Assembly (NCBI GenBank): GCA_011032825.1
Contig: JAADJZ010000002.1
Location: forward strand, 1,054,001 to 1,118,000
From: Massariosphaeria phaeospora
Taxonomy: Eukaryota; Ascomycota; Dothideomycetes; Pleosporales
Reading direction: 5' to 3'
DNA: 64,000 nucleotides
The translations under genes and the position numbers were made by a program. A model generated the notes under the pieces. That model made no database searches, was not told where the DNA came from, and worked only from the letters and a program-made list of their open reading frames with translations. This document shows, in pieces, positions 21,032 to 31,309 of this stretch (its first letter is position 1; every line of letters begins with the position of its first letter).

Positions 21032-22041
21032 ATGTAGTTTAGGTTTTAGTACTGTGCTGTGTGGGGAAGAGGCTCTTTAAGTAGTCAGCCTGTAGGCTCT
21101 GCGGGTTTGCAGGCGTAGGTGGTCGTCGTGAATAGGGGTATTCGAACAATGACTTAATGCGTGTGAAGGGGGCTGTATCAATGAGCGTCGCATGTGGCTG
21201 CCCGTGGGTGCCTCCGCGATGTGTCTACCTGATATTGTACGTGTGTAGGCATTTGGGCGGTTTTTACCGACTTGCTCGCTGTAGTGATGTCCACTTCACG
21301 GCTTCTTAACTGGAGCCCTCCACGACCTTCCTTCGATCGCTCGTTGCAGTGAACATCACTAGTCTACGCTGCGGCGAGATGTATCCTCAGGTTGAGACGT
21401 CTATGGATTTATGAGGATATGCGGTCTTTTGAGCAGCGATATATCGTCGTGGCGAGGCTTGGCTGGCCTAACCTTTGTCTAGAGCAGAACAAAAGCAACA
21501 TTTTTTTACCAGCGCATGCAACTCTCTCCTGCTGTTAGGTGATATTTCATGTTCGTGTGAGCCAAGGTGCCAGGAGTGGAGTCGTAAAGCAGGGTTGACG
21601 TATTGGGGTTCCATCGCCCCACGAATAAGACCACTCTGGGCATGCTAGAATTGAACGAAGCTCATCGCAGGCGCAGTAAAACTCTTTACTGCTCCGTTCA
21701 GAAACGAACGAGACATACACAAGATAAGAAGGGCAAAGTGACAAAACTCTTTTGTTATATTGTAACTACCTTTATCTGTTCCCGAACTTTCTGAAGCAGC
21801 AAACTAGGCAAGTTTTACACGCAATCGTGCAGGTGGTCGTCGCACGAATGTGCAGCCATCCGTGGACGCCTTTCACCGGCTGAGGCATAGCTAGTGACCC
21901 GCCAATCATAGCAGCGACCTTGTGGCACATGAGTTAGCGCGCCTTGGCAGCCTGCCTCATGGATAACAAGCGCACTCGCAACATCATCCACCACCACAAC
22001 TGCCCCGACCCACTAGCCTTCTCCAAGCGGACAACTCACTA
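21032..22041. other. Intergenic region between divergent RING genes
   Basis: About 1 kb, fairly A/T-rich towards the right, holding the promoters of RING B (minus) and RING C (plus). No coding frame worth reporting. Confidence 0.4.
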
Positions 22042-24473
22042 ATGGACAGCCAGCTATCGTTGCCGCAATTTGGCGCGCTTCCAGCCGGAGTTGCACCCGC
22101 GAAAGGCCGCAAACGGTACCGCCCGCCTCGAGCAGATGCCGACACGTTCGAGACACAGGAGGAATTTCTTGACAGCCTTCAGTCGGTATCGATCGAGAGC
22201 CTGGGCGCTGGCAACCGCAAGTGTGCCCACTGCTGGAAACAGTACGGCGAGACCGATCCGGGCGACGACAACGCCGAAGCCCCCGTCGTGTTTCGCTGCG
22301 GACATGCGTTTGGCGACAAGTGTATGAAGGAGCTTTACTCTCTCCCAAAAGCCAAAAAGGTCCATCTAGTGCCTCTGTCTTTCGCTCATGGAACTCGGGG
22401 TTGCGTTCTCGCCGAAAGCTTAGCCGAGTACGTCATCAATGGCTACCCAAAGACGCTGCCCACCACGGCGGCGGTCACGCCAACGACGGTCGACAAAGTG
22501 CGCAAGCAAGACGAACAGTATCTCATAGAAGATCTCCTCAACGACCTGATGTCCCGCGGGAAGGATGAGTATGATCGGACTATCGCTATGCTTGGCCCAT
22601 ACTGGCACAGGCTGCTAAAATGGACCATCGGAGGAGTCTCCTACAGGACCAAGATGGTCGGCATTCATTTCTTCGAGAACGCTGTTATATGGGATGGTAG
22701 CGATATGGATCCACAACCACAGTATGCAGGTCCCAGCGCTGCTTCTATGTATAGCCCTTTCACCGGCGGTCTACCACCCGGGGCATCGGCTGCGGTTGGC
22801 CCCCTCATGCATGGTATGGACACCACGGAAGAAGAAGAATATGAGAATCTGATGCAAGAGCTCGACCAGCATATGGAAGATGATCATCACAGCTTCGATT
22901 TCCAGGATCTTCATCAGCACATGCAATCCTCGGCAGCGTACAAGGCGCATATGGAATTCGTTGAAGCAATGGAAAAGGTGCACCATAACAAGCAATCCAC
23001 AGCACCAGGTGTTCCGCCAACTCCATACACGAACTTATCTCCTCCACCGGGACTGACCGCCCTATGGAGTGGAACAGTACCACTAACACCCGATTTCTTC
23101 TCAAAAATCGCTGCTAAGATTGGCAATCCCACACCACCTGAACCTGCCTCCGGCCTTAAGCAGGCTCCATCTAAGTCTGCAGCACAGACGGCCTCGATGA
23201 TACCATCCAAGAGTTGGAAGTTCCCTGGTCAAACGATAGCTAACGCCAAATCCAACTCCGCGCTACCCCCCGATCACGACAACTCGAGCCCAGCTCACCC
23301 AGGAACCGTCACTTATAGCACCGAAGCCGAGTTAGCCAAGGCCATGCTGGAGGAAACACCCGCGGCGGATTATGTCCAGTCTCCGCTCTCCGAGGAGAAC
23401 CAGACTGGCCTGGACAAACTAATCGCGTTGAAGGCCAAGAAGTCGCCTCCTTCCAAGAAAAAGAAAACAGCCGACTACGGTGCGTTGTTTGCAGAGAAGT
23501 GGTTGCCGAAAGGGCCCGGAAGCTCGACCACACCAGCTAGTGATAACCCAGAGGGAGCTGAAGCGACCGCCGCTGCTCAGAAAAGTCAGGCAGCTTACAT
23601 GAGCATTGAGGGTTATTACAACATGCTGAATAAAGGCGCAGAGAACCTTACAGCAGAGGAGATGGCGATGATCAAGAAGAAAAACTTGGAAATTGAAGCA
23701 CAGTTCAAAACGACCTCGAAGGGTGGAGAGATCCCGAAGAAGAAGGTGCCTGTGGTCTCACAGTCTAAAGTCGCCGAGATGCTGAAAAATCAGACGATGC
23801 TGAAAGCTCAGACATCCGTGAGCGAAGCTCAAGAACTTCTCAGAAGTAAGTACACTTTCCAACAGCAGCCTTCCTCTCCTCGGGAGCAGCAGATGGTCCT
23901 TAAGGCGTCACGACAGTATTTTGTTAACTGAATAATCATCTAACCTTTTTTGTAGAAAAGAAAGACGACCGAGTGAAGAGCGCGATGGTTGTCGTTGCTA
24001 AGGAACTCAACACGATCCTCACAACGTATCAGGCCCACCGGGAACGCAGCACAACGTTGGAATCATCGCATCCGCCCAAAAAGCCGAAGTTCGCAGAAGA
24101 AGTCGCCAAACTCCATATGTGGTTGGACAATACGCTCAAGTCGAATATAACAGTACACAAGCATGATATGGCCGCTTCGTACTACGAGGTGGCAGTGCCA
24201 CACCTATGGGGACTTCACGGGCATTACGACACTGATTCTGAAGGCAACGAAAGCTATCCTAGTAACCCAACCGGGCTGCTTTGGATCGAGCGGACCATCT
24301 GCAGGAAATGCTGTTTTCGCGGGGACGAGGCTGAGGAACTAGCTAGACGCAACATGGTGACAGGAACGCTGCCGGATTGTATTGGTTGGAAGGACTCTAG
24401 GAAGATACCAGATGGCTGCCCGATCTGTCACAGGGTACTCTTCAAACGTGCCGCTCCGAGGGCTTCTAAGTAA
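22042..24473 (+). CDS. RING-like protein C (773 aa), zinc ligands split between the two ends
   Basis: Exons 22042-23845 and 23956-24473, with a 110-bp intron (GTAAGT, TTTTTTGTAG) in consistent phase. The N-terminal part shows the first three-quarters of a RING: CAHCWKQYGE at 61-70, FRCGHAFGDKC at 85-94. Where the last CPxC pair should follow, the sequence reads KKVHLVPLSF and has no Cys pair. The middle 550 residues are Pro/Ser/Lys-rich and look disordered, with an acidic Met/His-rich stretch near 265-310. The very end restores cysteines: ICRKC, then GCPICHRVLF. The last pair looks like a normal RING end. Neighbouring RING genes suggest a common role in ubiquitin transfer, but this one may not fold as a standard RING. 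Confidence 0.8.
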
Positions 24474-24836
24474 GCTTCGATTTGGGTGGCGCTACTGTTA
24501 CTGGGATCTCAGCAGTTTCAGTACGTCGATAGCTGTTGGTTCGTCCCGTAGTATTCGCGCCTATCTGGACCCGATATTCTACAATTTGTAGCGATGAGAA
24601 GGGAAGGGATCTTGGTATACCCCTCTAATTAGGTAGTCACCACCGAGAGAGAACCTGTACCTCTGGACAGGGAAAGTGAGTGAGAATAGGTCAAAAGAAC
24701 CATTTCATGGCATGTCCAGAGATTTTCCCCACTTCACTCACTCATCATTCCCGCTTCGCTCGCGATTCTTGTTCCGACCGTTTCCTATTTCACTGCGACT
24801 TGGGGTGCCCGCCCCAGAGGCTGACCGTATTTATTC
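24474..24836. other. Short intergenic region between two RING genes
   Basis: About 360 bases holding the 3' end of RING C and the promoter of RING D. A CGTATTTATTC element at 24826-24836 could be TATA-like, about 55 bp before the preferred RING D start. Confidence 0.4.
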
Positions 24837-24887
24837 ATGACCTTGTTTCTCCCCCTCTACACAACTCTCGCCACCTCACACCGCACA

Positions 24888-25961
24888 ATGTCGTCGCACT
24901 ACTCCGTTCCGGCGGCAAGTTCCCACTCGAATACGTTCCAAGAGTCAGCGACACTCAGGGCCGTAAACTCCCGCGATATCGCCTCCGAGGCTCTGCAGCA
25001 TCTCAACAGCGTACAGAATCGTGTTGGAGGCTTCCGAGTACCCCGAGACGCGTCGCAGGCTCCCCAGCCGGGAGGCCGACAGGATGTGAGGCTTTTCGTG
25101 CCGGAAATTCTCACGCCCCCGCTGACCCCGCGCGAGAATCTGATGAAGAACGAGGCCGAGACGGAGACCGTCGCTGGAGAACATACCGCGAAGGCAAAGG
25201 ACATCCCCGCGGCTCTTCCCGTCGCCGCTCCCTACGAACGCCCATCTCTGCTCCGCTACATCGACAGCCACCTCCTCCGCGCCGTGCACCTTTACAACAA
25301 ACCCCCCGACCCCACCGCAGTTTGCCCCATCTGCCACATCCAGCACAACCACGCGCCCGTCCCCACCTCGTTCCTCCCGCTCGTCCCCTGCGGCCACTGG
25401 GTCCACTACCGCTGCCTCGTCGCGCGCATGAGCCAAACCATCGACGCCGCCAAAGACAAATGCCCCGTCTGCACGACCCCCCTCGTCCTCTGGGACGGCA
25501 TCAGCGCCCTCACCCTCGCCACCCGCACCGGCCTCACCCTCCCCGTCGGCCAATGGAACGCCCACCACGCCTACCGCGACGCCGCCACGGGCCTCTGGTG
25601 CGACAGCGACGCAACCGAATACGCCGCCGACTGCGCCGTCATCGAAGCGACCATGGCGCGCTGCTTCTACGCGCACGCGCACCCGGCGGCGCCGCGCTGC
25701 GTCGACGGCAGCCCGCGGCTCGCCGCCGTGTACTACGATGTCCTCGGCGACCTGGCCCTCATACAGCGCCCGCGCGGCGTGTGGCTGCGCTGGCGCACCT
25801 ACAGCGGGTTCTTGCTGTTTGGCATGTTGATCGGGTTGAAGCTGAGACGGTGGTTGGGCGAGCGGCAGACGCTGGTGGTGGGGACGGAGGGGTGGAAGGA
25901 CTTTGAGGCGGGGATGGGGGCGTTGCAGATGAGGATTATTGCGGAGGTGGAGGGGGAGTAG
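24888..25961 (+). CDS. RING-finger protein D (357 aa)
   Basis: A single exon, started at MSSHYSV because CACAATGTC is a better start context than the ATG at 24837, which would add 17 residues. The RING-H2-like finger is at residues 146-195 of this form: CPICHIQH, a loop, then VPCGHWVHYRC, then KCPVC. It is followed by a conserved-looking region (LWDGISALTLATRTGL) and a Cys/Trp-bearing C-terminal domain (GVWLRWRTYSGFLLFGM) with one weakly hydrophobic stretch. The N-terminus is Ser/Pro/Glu-rich. It resembles a family of fungal RING proteins with a long helical tail. GC content is much higher than in RING C, giving long false frames on both strands. Confidence 0.85.
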   Translation: MSSHYSVPAASSHSNTFQESATLRAVNSRDIASEALQHLNSVQNRVGGFRVPRDASQAPQPGGRQDVRLFVPEILTPPLTPRENLMKNEAETETVAGEHTAKAKDIPAALPVAAPYERPSLLRYIDSHLLRAVHLYNKPPDPTAVCPICHIQHNHAPVPTSFLPLVPCGHWVHYRCLVARMSQTIDAAKDKCPVCTTPLVLWDGISALTLATRTGLTLPVGQWNAHHAYRDAATGLWCDSDATEYAADCAVIEATMARCFYAHAHPAAPRCVDGSPRLAAVYYDVLGDLALIQRPRGVWLRWRTYSGFLLFGMLIGLKLRRWLGERQTLVVGTEGWKDFEAGMGALQMRIIAEVEGE

Positions 25962-26664
25962 CTGGGAAGAGGGGAAGAGCCGTTTTGGCAGTGGGGCAAT
26001 CTACCTGGGGGAACATGGGCGACGTGAGTTCTGCGGGGATCTTGGCGGAGCTTGGCCATGGGCGGAGTGTGGAGTTTGGCTTGAGCCAGGTGAAATTTCG
26101 ACGGCGGATTTAGACACAGAACGGCGCTGAGAGCGAGACTGCATTACGAGCTTTTTGAAGCCGTGAGGATGCCATCTCTTGCTTGCCCGGAGGTCTTCAA
26201 ATTGGCGATTATCAACGAAGCATACGATAGACTGCAAAAAGTTACGGCCATTATAACTGCAATGCCATACAGTTTCCAACTAAGCTACCGATGCTGTTTT
26301 TATTTGCTGCAATACTCTCATTAGCATTTCTTTCGAAGCCCGTGATGATGACGGAGCTAGAGTATCGGAGATGTATTGTACGAGATTTATTTGCACCCGA
26401 GCTAGTCACGTGATGCAGGTAATCCGCCCTACTCAACATAGATCTCGTTGACGGAATGAAAATCTACCTGCTGCAGTTTCTTTCACGTTCAGTTGTTTTC
26501 AGCAAAGTTCAAGTTGCGCTGACAGGATTTACAGGCACTACAGTGGTTGGAACACAGTGGTTGAATTTCATTTCGCTACATTATAAATGCATGATCTACT
26601 TAATCTTCGCTTGATGCATGGTGTGGTTTGTGTCGTAGAGACGTGCATATTGAGACAGCCGTGT
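25962..26664. other. Intergenic region
   Basis: About 700 bases, A/T-rich, between convergent RING D and RING E. Nothing recognisable apart from the tandem repeat that follows. Confidence 0.4.
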
Positions 26665-26815
26665 GCTGCCCCCGAGTGCTAAACGTATCCAATCTTGCTC
26701 GCGTACAATGGGATCATTTCTTGGTTCCTTACCATATCCCACCCTTGCTCGCGTACAATAATATCATGCCTCCGATTCCTAACCATATCTAATCCTTGCT
26801 CGCGTACAAGAAGAA
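26665..26815. repeat. Three tandem units of about 50 bp
   Basis: The 15-mer CTTGCTCGCGTACAA occurs at 26694-26708, 26744-26758 and 26795-26809, with diverged flanks that also align (ACCATATC, CCGAGTGCTAAAC versus CCTCTAAGTGTTAGG). The region lies just 3' of the RING E gene. It may be a decayed minisatellite or part of a lost mobile element. Confidence 0.7.
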
Positions 26816-26871
26816 AACTTTGTACCGCCTCTAAGTGTTAGGCATGTGTACCTCTTGATCGTGTAAGCTGT

Positions 26872-27642
26872 TTAATTCGAACGATTCTGATTCTGGGGGA
26901 CATTGATGACGAACCCAGCTGGAAGTGACGTACCATCTGGAAAGCTGAGCCCATTCGGCAATGAAAGAGCCGTCAGCATAGTCCGCCGAATCGGCTCGCC
27001 GTCAGGGTCCTCGGGGTTGGGCATATGTACGATCTGCCACTCCATCTCAGCCTCGACGTTCTCCTGGACCATCATGACGGGTTCCTCAGACGAATTGGAC
27101 CGGCTCCCTCGCGGCCCGCGCACGACATCTTGCGCCTGGCCGGGTGGCTCCAAGAACGGGAGAGGCGCAGTCACCGGGTGGGTGTGAGGGTTGGCAATGT
27201 TGGCTTCCCGCGACGTCAGTCCATCAGGCGTGGGGTACGGAACCGGCACGAACAGGCCATCCACCGTGCGCGGCTCGCCCGAGTTCTGGTCGTACAGGAG
27301 CCTGCGCTGCGCTGTGGAGAGCTCGGCGTGGTGGTCGAGGAAGAAGTCGACCTGGCAGCTGAGGCACTTGTTATTGCAGATCAGCTTGCCGATGCTGCCT
27401 AGGATGTAGGTGTACAGACACTCTCGGTGGTAGACGTGGCCGCATGGCGTTTGCACGGGGTTGCCCCAATGCTCGTCCCTGTACATTGAACACACGGTGC
27501 ACATGGTAGAGGGGCGAACGATAGCGCGGCGCAGGGATTTGCGCATGAAGTCGTCGTAGCTGGGGAGCTGGTGGTGGGGTCCTATGGGGGCCAGGTACAT
27601 GCGCTCGCCTTGGACATCCTGGTTGTGGGTTGGGGCATCCAT
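26872..27642 (-). CDS. RING-finger protein E (256 aa)
   Basis: A single exon. The RING-H2/HC finger occupies residues 48-96: CTVCSMYRDEH, then TPCGHVYHREC, then NKCLSC. The N-terminus is short and basic before the finger (MRKSLRRAIVRP). The C-terminal 150 residues are Pro-rich and acidic with no recognisable domain, ending PQNQNRSN. It is convergent with RING D. A soluble E3-like protein is the natural reading; the substrate is unknown. Confidence 0.85.
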   Translation of the reverse strand: MDAPTHNQDVQGERMYLAPIGPHHQLPSYDDFMRKSLRRAIVRPSTMCTVCSMYRDEHWGNPVQTPCGHVYHRECLYTYILGSIGKLICNNKCLSCQVDFFLDHHAELSTAQRRLLYDQNSGEPRTVDGLFVPVPYPTPDGLTSREANIANPHTHPVTAPLPFLEPPGQAQDVVRGPRGSRSNSSEEPVMMVQENVEAEMEWQIVHMPNPEDPDGEPIRRTMLTALSLPNGLSFPDGTSLPAGFVINVPQNQNRSN

Positions 27643-28202
27643 TTTGTTGAGGGAGTGGGTGTTCGGGGGGGTTGTTGGGTGTGGTAGCTATGTGGGAGAA
27701 GTATTGATCGTGGTTATATGCTGCGTGCGACATTATTCCCAGACATATCCGTCTTTCCAACAGCGTTGTGCATTTTTAAAAAATTCTTCACCGTGCCATG
27801 GTACGCTTTCACCATGTACACTAATTCTCGAAGAAATTTTCGCGAAGCTCAAATCTTTAGCGACGGAGCCTATTTGATTTTAGCGTATGGTGAGTGGGTG
27901 ATTCGTTTTGCAGAACCATGGTTCATCAAGAAACTCCTATAAGATCTTCCTCTTGCTTTGTTCATCCCCCTCATACTAGACCTTAAGTCATACTGTCTAG
28001 TGTTGTAACAAAGAGCTGCGTCGTCCTGCACAGGTTCTAACAAGGAGCGGGTACGAGCAAAGTGAGAGGGCCTGCTGCCTGGTCAGGTCGCACAAGGGAA
28101 TCCTTTACTTCCCAAATATGAGCCGAGCTAGGGATCTCACCCTATATAAACCGCATGCTTGTTCTAGCTTTGCCTTTTCCTTGTCTCATCTCCTCAATCA
28201 TC
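27643..28202. other. Intergenic region between divergent genes
   Basis: About 560 bases upstream of RING E and of the next plus-strand gene. It holds a clear TATA box on its right side (separate entry). No coding frame supported. Confidence 0.45.
28143..28150 (+). promoter_or_regulatory. TATA box of the 28203 gene
   Basis: TATATAAA, 53 bp before the ATG at 28203. Confidence 0.6.
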
Positions 28203-29163
28203 ATGGCCGATCAAGACACAAACAATGAATTCGACAATCAAATGCAGAGGTAGGCTTATTATCCAAGTCAGTGTTCCGAAACTGAAACGTGAAGCAGACT
28301 AAAGAAAACATACCGTCGTCTCGAATATGAACGCAGCTCCATCGACCGCGAAATGAAAGAACTCACAGCAAAAAGAAAACGTGTACACAAAGAGCATTCG
28401 GTTGCAAAACAGTTAGTGCCACGTAGTTTGTTCCAGGTATCCTGAAGTTGACCCATCATATCCAGATCGATACTTGACGAGGTTGAAAACTTCGCAAAAG
28501 CGCCGTTCCGGGATCTTTGCGAGAATTTCCTGGCCACATTCTCGCGCGAAATTCGGGACATGATTTACATCCACATATTCAGAGCCACAACTCCCGATTG
28601 CAGTTGTGGTGAAACCGATCTCTGTGTTTGCGCCAGCAGGGAGTTGGCAATTCTTCCATTCCAACCTTTTCGGCGAAACGTCTTCCAGGAGTCCATCGCC
28701 GGCCCTGTATTTTCGCAGGAATTGCAGGAAGCATATTTCGAGAGTACGATATACGTTTTCAATTTTAAGAAGCAGCAGCACATAGCCAGGCACTGCAATG
28801 CCAAAATTTTCCATGAAAATGCTCGCAGAGTTCACCTCTTGGTTGATAGAATGCAGCCAGGGTATAAGCTCAACACAATACTGGGAGGGTTGAAAAGTAT
28901 TGAAAACAACGCTTGCAAGATCGAGATATCAATCGCGAAAGAGATGACCCGTGGGTGGCTCTCGTGGCTTGGGTCCAATATTGTTAGAGCTACGAGATGA
29001 GGGGTTCCCTCTGGTGGTGAGGTATATGGCGCATGGAAAGATGGCACATTTGGACCTGCAAGAGCTCGCACGGGTGCTGGCATACTGGCAGCACGGTCAG
29101 CTGTTGGCGGCTGATCAGGATGAAATAGTAGGCCGTATGTCTTCTATTTACACGAGTCGTTAA
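28203..29163 (+). CDS. Fungal 2EXR/F-box-like family protein, possibly frameshifted
   Basis: Exons 28203-28249, 28298-28411 and 28466 onward, joined in phase by 48- and 54-bp introns. The N-terminus is a charged helix; next comes FSREIRDMIYIHIF, the x-x-EIRDMIY phrase found at the start of many fungal proteins of the 2EXR or F-box-like type. A Cys-bearing stretch (DCSCGETDLCVC) follows. Near 28950 the coding signal changes frame: one frame ends WLGSNIVRATR-stop at 29000, while the next gives LLELRDEGFPLVVRYMAHGKM, which reads as the natural continuation. Either a 1-nt shift broke the gene or an unusually short 37-nt intron (GTGGGT...TTGTTAG) is removed. The 3' end after 29134 is uncertain. 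Confidence 0.6.
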
Positions 29164-29450
29164 CAAGGCCAGTCATCAATTGATATCCGAGACTGACCAC
29201 TCGTTTCCACGTGGCAAGCAAAACCCGCATTGGCATGATGGAAGTCGTTTGGCCGAACCAGATGGGTGTCCGAACCCGTTTGATCCTGCAACACATGTAT
29301 TGTTCACCGCTAGTAATTTGTTGCAACAAAGAACTGTGCAATCTTGGAAAACAATGTGTATCAGCCCTAAATAGCTTGCTGTTGCTCTTTCTCTCTTGCA
29401 AACTTTCAAACTTCCATAGCGCCGTGCGAACAAAGAACTCAACAGTGAAA

Positions 29451-30629
29451 ATGCACCGGGCTTACCGAACACGAGCAAATCTTCCTGGCGCGAGCCGCCA
29501 ACAAGTCATAAACCCAGACCTCGATCCCTCGAAGATTGTAGCAGCAGTCCAGCATGCTGCCCTCACGAAAGAAACCAACGCACGCGTCGACTACGCACGG
29601 TGTCAGGAACTATTGGAAACCGTTCGGCGTAGCGTCAAGACAGCGATGCGATCCGCGGATGATGAACAGCCCGAATGGCAGGAACAAGTTCTTGATCCCA
29701 TCGTCGAAACATTTGACGTCCACACGGGCATCGTGACACAGGAAGAAGAGGCAGATTTCATCCTGCTGCTGTCGACGACTGTGCTGCTCGGCTATGAAAT
29801 CCTACGTCAACGCGCTGGAAACCCGAGTGATGGAGACGAAGATTTTATCATTGCATCGCTGGTCGAGTACTTTCGGGAAGCGAAGGCGCGTGATTACACT
29901 GCCGCTGCAGTCGAGGCCGAGTATAAACGTGTAGGCAAAGCAGATCTGAGTCTAAATAACCTTAACGCGCTCTGGAGACTTAGTGGTCTAATCTCAACAG
30001 CACGTTTGAGCCTGGAGGGTGAGGATGAGCCATATGGAACCTTGTCCGAGCGCCCACAAGACAAATCGCCCGCAAAGGAATCCCCTGTTCTACAAGAAGA
30101 AAATCTTGATGACACTCTGTCTACCCAATGTAGCAAGATTAGTATTGAAGACGAAGCCCTCGACTGGCCGTTGCGCCTTGCAAAAGCAAAGTCTTCCGCC
30201 TCGCTTGCAACAGTCAAATCTTCCGCGTCACTTGCGTCTCCTAAAACAGTCAAATCTGCCAGGTCTCCAGCCACCGTTAAATCCTCCACATCTCTTGCGA
30301 GTGTCCTCTCGCCTTCGACTACCCCTTACTATCGCAACGTTCAACTTCAGTTCTTCTCGAAGCCTGGCCGCACCCACACGATGAACTCTGTCAACTCGAT
30401 TCGCGTCCGTAACGACACCTTCGTAATTGAGACTTGTGTCAGAGTGTCTATGCGCGTCGAAGAAGGTACCACAATATCTGACATCCCTGGTGAATTAGAT
30501 TCGGTGACCGTTAAACGACCTGGTGGGACAGGATGTGAACTAGCGGCTACTGTTGTCATTCCACCCGGCTTCAAATACGATATAGCAGATATCATCTCTG
30601 TGGGGGAGGATGCTGATGTCGCCGACTAG
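29451..30629 (+). CDS. Unrecognised protein with Lys-Ser-Ser-Ala repeats (392 aa)
   Basis: A single exon from ATG 29451 (MHRAYRTRANLPG); the frame is open upstream to 29211 but that part has no sensible start context. The first 190 residues are helical and charged. Residues 235-290 contain short repeats of the type KSSASLA and TVKSS (four to five imperfect copies), probably a disordered phosphorylatable linker. The last 100 residues form a compact-looking beta-rich part (YYRNVQLQFFSKPG, VRVSMRVEEGTTISDIPG). I do not recognise the family. It lies between RING E and RING F. Confidence 0.7.
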   Translation: MHRAYRTRANLPGASRQQVINPDLDPSKIVAAVQHAALTKETNARVDYARCQELLETVRRSVKTAMRSADDEQPEWQEQVLDPIVETFDVHTGIVTQEEEADFILLLSTTVLLGYEILRQRAGNPSDGDEDFIIASLVEYFREAKARDYTAAAVEAEYKRVGKADLSLNNLNALWRLSGLISTARLSLEGEDEPYGTLSERPQDKSPAKESPVLQEENLDDTLSTQCSKISIEDEALDWPLRLAKAKSSASLATVKSSASLASPKTVKSARSPATVKSSTSLASVLSPSTTPYYRNVQLQFFSKPGRTHTMNSVNSIRVRNDTFVIETCVRVSMRVEEGTTISDIPGELDSVTVKRPGGTGCELAATVVIPPGFKYDIADIISVGEDADVAD

Positions 30630-31309
30630 ACAAAGGTCGAAACAAAGAACGCGGTCGTTTGGGTTGGTAATGGACCGTACAAGCTCACCTGGCAAGAAAA
30701 GGTCCTCGTCGTGGCGAATGTTTACTGAGATTAGTGTGTCATAGAAATAGGAATAGGATTTTGAGCCAGGTGGTAGTTATGCTGAGAACGGACGATGAAT
30801 TGCGAAAGTATTGTGATGGAAAGTGATGGAGAAGTGCACTCGTGTCGTATATTTCACTTGCCGCTAGCCGAGTATGGTGACGTCATTTGTCCGGGTTTCT
30901 CCGTCTATGCGTCCTCGTCTTTGCGTTGCATCCACTTCCTATCTATCACCGTCAATCGCGGCCGCGCATGACCAGACAAATCCGAAGGATAGGTGCCTCC
31001 TCTATGCATCCTGTACCGCGACACCTGCTCAATCATCAATCAATAAAGCTCTCATACTACTGCAATATCCCAATCAGACAAGCTAAGCTAAGAAACCCCT
31101 ACAAGAGTTTTGATCTTTGTTCAAGCTGAGCTTTGTATTCGTGGAGCACATCTAATCAAATAATAAACACCAACACAGGAATCAAGTTGGTGAGAACATA
31201 GGGATTTCATTCAGAAAGTCATTCATTTAGTAATTTTGATTGTTTACGATATCGGCTAACACTCCAGGTTATATTCTCCAACAAATAATGTAGCAAAGAA
31301 CTGCTATGT
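30630..31309. other. Intergenic region, convergent ends
   Basis: About 680 bases, A/T-rich, between convergent genes. No gene supported. Confidence 0.4.

Noticed and set aside
24680..25906. 408-codon plus-strand frame overlapping RING D
   Set aside because: Almost all Arg, Pro and His; it is the shifted frame of the GC-rich RING D gene, which has clear zinc ligands.
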